Source of the DNA: Streptomyces sp. MUM 2J
GTDB taxonomy: Bacteria > Actinomycetota > Actinomycetes > Streptomycetales > Streptomycetaceae
DNA length: 64,000 bases
Direction: 5' to 3'
NCBI RefSeq assembly: GCF_022414535.1
Contig: NZ_JADWYM010000018.1
Location: 61,266-125,265, forward strand
This document shows, piece by piece, positions 60,986-64,000 of this stretch (position 1 is its first letter; each line of letters starts with the position of its first letter). The translations under genes and the position numbers were made by a program. Below the pieces are notes generated by a model that was not told where the DNA came from, did not search any database, and saw only the letters and a program-made list of their open reading frames with translations.

Positions 60986-61350
60986 GTGCCGTTTGTGTCT
61001 CGCCGAGTAGTCGGCCCTGCCGTCGCCGACGCGGTCGCACTCTGCGAGCGTGCCGTCCAGGAGGACGAAGTCCGGGTCGTGCTCGCGCAGCGTCTTCAGC
61101 AGGCCCGGAGCCTGGTCGGCGAGCAGGCCGGTGACCGCGGTGGCGTAGGCGTGGGCGGTGCCGACGGATATCCCGAAGCCGCGGCGATACGGGCGAGGGT
61201 GTCATGCCGGCGCAGGTACACGAGTGCGACGAGCGCACGGCGGTGCGGCGGGAGTTTGCACCGTCGGTCACCCTCACGGGTGACGATGAGCATCGTGACC
61301 CACTCGACCAAGGCGTGGGGCAGGCCGAGTGCGGCAGGATAGGAAACCAA
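60975..61350 (-). pseudogene. IS5-family (DDE_Tnp_4-type) transposase fragment
   Basis: The minus strand begins VSYPAALGLPHALVEWVTML and continues VTREGDRRCKLPPHRRALVA, then LVYLRRHDTLARIAA. A frameshift near 61170 is followed by LREHDPDFVLLDGTLAECDR and VGDGRADYSARHKRHGV with the first DDE Asp, where it ends against the IS630 fragment. About 125 residues of the N-terminal half remain. Not functional. Confidence 0.8.
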
Positions 61351-61763
61351 CAGGGGTCCTGTGCTGCTGAGTTGAGACGTCGCACACCTCCCTCACGGGC
61401 TCGGGAGCCCTGTTCGTTGCGCACCGCTACCTCACCCCGCCCCGTCACCCGATCAGTGGCCACGCTGAAAACGCTCAGTAGTCCAGTTCCCGTGACCCGC
61501 AGGAGCCCCGACCGGCACGTGGTTTCCTCGTGCCGCAACCGAGGCCGAAGGCCTGATCCGCCCGCCCCGGCTGGCGTCCTCGTGTCGCCCCCCCGCCCGC
61601 GGAGATGCTCCCGACCGGTCGCGTTGCCGATGGGCCAGAGGCGGTCGCCCCCGAGGCCCGCGGGCCTCGGGGGCGACCGCCCGGGAGCGGTTTACGACTC
61701 GGCCGCTGTAGGCCTGCGCTCTTTGCTCGGCGACAGCGGCTCAATATGCTCCCACAGGTTCCG
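61351..61763. other. Gap between transposase remnants and transglutaminase
   Basis: No gene is seen. The one strong feature is the palindrome at 61640-61681. The remaining sequence is probably decayed flanking DNA. Confidence 0.5.
61640..61681 (-). terminator. 42-bp perfect palindrome downstream of transglutaminase
   Basis: 20-bp arms beginning GGCGGTCGCCCCCGAGGCCC (61640-61659) meet their exact complement (61662-61681) around only GC. It lies about 80 bp past the transglutaminase stop and is the strongest hairpin in the window, a very likely transcription terminator. Confidence 0.85.
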
Positions 61764-63008
61764 TCACCGCCAGCCTTGCTCCACCTTGGCGGGTGCGGTG
61801 TTCCAGCTCTTGGGTATGAACGTGATCACGTAGGTTCCGCGGTCGAAGTCGCTGTACCCGGCAGACCAGTTCCGGAACTTGCTCTCGTATACGCGCATGG
61901 GGCCGACGTCGCTGTTGGGCGCGTGATAGTGATTGGCATGGGTCCATATGGTCTTGTCAGCATCTGCCTCGGTTTGCGCCCCGAACCAGCCGTAGTCGAA
62001 GTTGACCCATCGTTCGCCGGGCTTGGCGGGACTGCGTGAGATGTTCCTGTCCTTCGACATGTCGACCAGGCCCGTGTCCTGGTCGGGGCGGAAAGCGTCC
62101 GGGTCGCCGTACTTCCTCATCTCGGATGAGCCCCACCAGTCCTGCCCGCTCCAGAAGTGCTTCGAGTAGATCACCGCCTTCATCTTGGACGGGTCGTAGT
62201 TGCCTCCGTCCCTTGCCTTGAAGGACGGTGTGTTCCTCAATGCCGAGTAGAAGTTCGAGTGGCTGTCCTCGTGGAACAGAGCGTCATTCTTGTTCGCGAG
62301 CTCTCTCTTGAGATTCCCGAGGTAGGCCCCCTCGTCGTGGGCGTTTCTCAGGGCCTTGTTCATGGTGAACGCCACATCGCGCGCCCGCTTGAAACCCTTC
62401 CTCTCGTCGAAACTGTCCTTGGCGATACGTCCCTCGAACTCCGCCTGTGTTTCGTTGGGGCGGGGCCTGGTGTTCTTGAGGCCGTCCTCGTACTTGTTCT
62501 CGTCGAAGAACGCGAAGGCCAGTCTGTTCGTCGGGTAGGGGCCCGAATTCACCCAGGTGACGCCGACACAACCGTAGGACAGCTTCTCTCGCTGCTCTTC
62601 GGTCATCTGCTGCTTCCTGCCGTCACGATGACTGTAGACCTGCTGCCACTTGCGTATGTAGTTGTTGACGACGGTAGTGGCCCTGCCTCCGTAGGCTCGG
62701 TACGCGTCAGGCATCCTGTCGAGCGGCTCGGCGGGAGGGGTTTCCCTGCCGGAGGCCCGGGAGAAGGCGCCGGCGCTCGGCGACAAATCTGCCGGGGACT
62801 TGCCGGGCCGGCTCAGCGACAGAGCTTCTTCGTTGAGCGCATTGATGTTCCTAACGTCTTCCGCCGTCAGGCCATGCGTTTCGGCATAGGATGCCTTCTT
62901 TTCCTCGGTGCCACTGCTGTCGGCCGCGCTGGCCGACGGCATGAATCCGGTGGTGAACATGACCGCGCCCAAAGCGGTGAAGGCGAAGAGGCTCTGACGT
63001 TTATTCAT
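61764..63008 (-). CDS. Secreted microbial transglutaminase zymogen
   Basis: 414 residues, closely following the Streptomyces protein-glutamine gamma-glutamyltransferase. A signal peptide (SLFAFTALGAVMFTTGFMPS) and a propeptide of about 55 residues precede the mature domain from about TPPAEPLDRMPDAYR. The catalytic Cys is in LSYGCVGVTWVNSG, Asp in VNFDYGWFGAQTEAD and His in THANHYHAPN. It crosslinks Gln and Lys side chains outside the cell during aerial growth. ATG 63008 (MNKRQSLF) is chosen because upstream codons would precede the signal peptide. One notable difference from the S. mobaraensis enzyme is QDWWGSSEM in the loop after HFWSG. Confidence 0.96.
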   Translation of the reverse strand: MNKRQSLFAFTALGAVMFTTGFMPSASAADSSGTEEKKASYAETHGLTAEDVRNINALNEEALSLSRPGKSPADLSPSAGAFSRASGRETPPAEPLDRMPDAYRAYGGRATTVVNNYIRKWQQVYSHRDGRKQQMTEEQREKLSYGCVGVTWVNSGPYPTNRLAFAFFDENKYEDGLKNTRPRPNETQAEFEGRIAKDSFDERKGFKRARDVAFTMNKALRNAHDEGAYLGNLKRELANKNDALFHEDSHSNFYSALRNTPSFKARDGGNYDPSKMKAVIYSKHFWSGQDWWGSSEMRKYGDPDAFRPDQDTGLVDMSKDRNISRSPAKPGERWVNFDYGWFGAQTEADADKTIWTHANHYHAPNSDVGPMRVYESKFRNWSAGYSDFDRGTYVITFIPKSWNTAPAKVEQGWR

Positions 63009-63198
63009 TGAAATCGATGACTCCCTTGGGTGAAACTCATGAAACGAGGGCATGCAAGGGGCGCGACCCGATGGAGGGGTTCGGCGAACTGACACTCAGG
63101 GCCCTGGACGCACCGCGTTCGTGGCCTGTCGTCACTTCGTGGTGGCTGCCGGGCGGCTGAGTGCGACTCGGTGTCCGACCACCGGGCCGGTCGGCTCG

Positions 63199-63666
63199 CT
63201 ACATCAAGGTCGTCGCCGTGGCGACGACGCGGGCCCGGTCTGGGCGATCGGGGTCGCCGTAGCGGACCTCGACACGCGGGTGGGAGCGCATGAAATCGGT
63301 GTCGCCCAGGCGGACCTGGCTGGGGCGATCGACCGTGCGCACGACGATGTCCCTGTCGAGGAAGAAGCCGAACTCACCTGTGGCCGGGGCGTAGACGAAG
63401 AACCTGCGTCCCTCGAACTCCTGCTGCAGGACGTCGTCCGTCAGGACCAGAGACCAGAGACCCGCACAGTGGCCCGCGGGGCACATCAACTGGAAGTCGG
63501 CTCGCATGCCGTCAAGTTCCACCCCGCGGAAGGGGTTGTTGTCGTCCGGGCTGATCGTGGCGGCGGCTTCCGGGGCGGCCGCCTGGACTCCCTGAGTGAG
63601 AGGCAGGGCGAGAGCCGCGGTCACGGCGACGCCAGTGAGGGCGCGGAGAGCGGTTCGACGTATCAC
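63199..63666 (-). CDS. Secreted protein of unknown function
   Basis: 155 residues. The N-terminus MIRRTALRALTGVAVTAALA and a cut site after VQAAAPEAA make it exported. The mature part of about 125 residues has two cysteines close together (LMCPAGHCAGLW), likely a disulfide, and otherwise no family that I recognise. It lies 190 bp upstream of the transglutaminase on the same strand. Co-secretion with the transglutaminase, as substrate or inhibitor, is only a suggestion. Confidence 0.7.
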   Translation of the reverse strand: MIRRTALRALTGVAVTAALALPLTQGVQAAAPEAAATISPDDNNPFRGVELDGMRADFQLMCPAGHCAGLWSLVLTDDVLQQEFEGRRFFVYAPATGEFGFFLDRDIVVRTVDRPSQVRLGDTDFMRSHPRVEVRYGDPDRPDRARVVATATTLM

Positions 63667-64000
63667 GTCTCGGCTCCTGGGTGGGTGATCAGGTTGTTAC
63701 GAGCAGTGATCATGTCTGTGTGCTGGTTCCCCGGCAACACCATGGCTCCAAAATCGGCCACTCCGGCATGAAGAGCGATATCTAGCCGTTTATCCGAACC
63801 AGTCGAATGGGGAGGTGGCCGATGCGGCAGCGTTTCTCCGCTCCCGACGCGTGGTTCGAGGCGAGGCCCGTACCGGTGTTGTCGGGCATCCCGCAATGCG
63901 GGCGATGACGTTGTCGCCGACCTGTACGAGGAGTGAAGTTGCCCCGGTGTGATGGACAACCTTCCACTTTGGGATACTGGGTCCCGCAAGGAGGAGTTCA
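63667..64000. other. Terminal gap, no gene seen
   Basis: The last 334 bp hold the upstream region of the small secreted protein. Minus-strand frames across it (for example 63663-63989) have no domain and are taken as chance. A plus-strand gene could begin beyond the edge (GGAGGAG at 63991). Confidence 0.5.

Noticed and set aside
63663..63989. Minus-strand frame at the right edge
   Set aside because: No recognisable motif and it overlaps the upstream region of the secreted protein gene.
1..64000. tRNA, rRNA, CRISPR array, riboswitch or replication origin
   Set aside because: I scanned for tRNA-like cloverleaf ends, direct-repeat arrays and DnaA-box clusters and saw none; a covariance-model search was not possible.

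Overview
The window is high-GC actinomycete DNA with many GTG starts and 4-bp ATGA/GTGA gene overlaps. It carries a microbial transglutaminase, a Streptomyces-type beta/gamma-crystallin protein and a second, divergent 20S proteasome beta subunit. This fits a Streptomyces or a close relative. I could run no similarity search, so all family calls come from reading motifs.

Layout. 1-560: edge-truncated SDR. 1018-8981: a divergent catabolic locus (ROK kinase, M81 metallopeptidase and ROK repressor leftwards; polar amino-acid type ABC transporter and CutC rightwards) around a shared promoter/operator region. 9075-11140: transposase debris plus a short relic of a ketosynthase. 9317-47939: a large biosynthetic cluster. 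48081-49619: TrmO-like gene and two broken IS3 transposases. 49623-52295: LysR with divergent quinone oxidoreductase, a cut-down NTF2-like reading frame and a secreted crystallin-fold protein. 52789-56859: very large secreted family-9 glycoside hydrolase. 57206-60344: recombinase relic and a TetR/aldo-keto reductase/quinone reductase operon whose aldo-keto reductase is broken. 60755-61350: IS630 and IS5 fragments. 61640-63666: transglutaminase and an unknown secreted protein.

The central cluster is the main finding. It reads as a complete salinosporamide-type pathway, making a chlorinated gamma-lactam-beta-lactone proteasome inhibitor. A SalL-type SAM:chloride adenosyltransferase makes 5'-chloro-5'-deoxyadenosine. 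A nucleoside phosphorylase (with an overlapping deaminase), metallophosphoesterase, SDR, dihydroxyacid dehydratase, 2-oxoacid:ferredoxin oxidoreductase, MaoC dehydratase and crotonyl-CoA carboxylase/reductase can carry the chlororibose carbons to chloroethylmalonyl-CoA. A second block (prephenate decarboxylase, class IV aminotransferase, ornithine-cyclodeaminase-like reductase, PhzF isomerase, PaaK-like ligase and two small alpha/beta-barrel proteins) should supply a cyclohexenylalanine-like amino acid. Assembly is by an ACP-KS-AT-AT-ACP-C megasynthase, an A-T NRPS protein with an MbtH partner, a P450, and a free-standing SalC-like ketosynthase (Cys180, Asn316 in place of His, His353) expected to close the bicycle. 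The gene order megasynthase, A-T, KS, P450, MbtH, hydrolase, CCR, dehydratase matches my recollection of salA to salH of Salinispora. Self-resistance is explained by the second proteasome beta subunit, which has Phe45 and Val49 in the S1 pocket (mature numbering).

The cluster is bordered by insertion-sequence remnants, and its left end holds relics of a second SalC-like KS and a second LysR gene. That suggests it was transferred and rearranged. No tRNA, rRNA, CRISPR or replication origin was seen.
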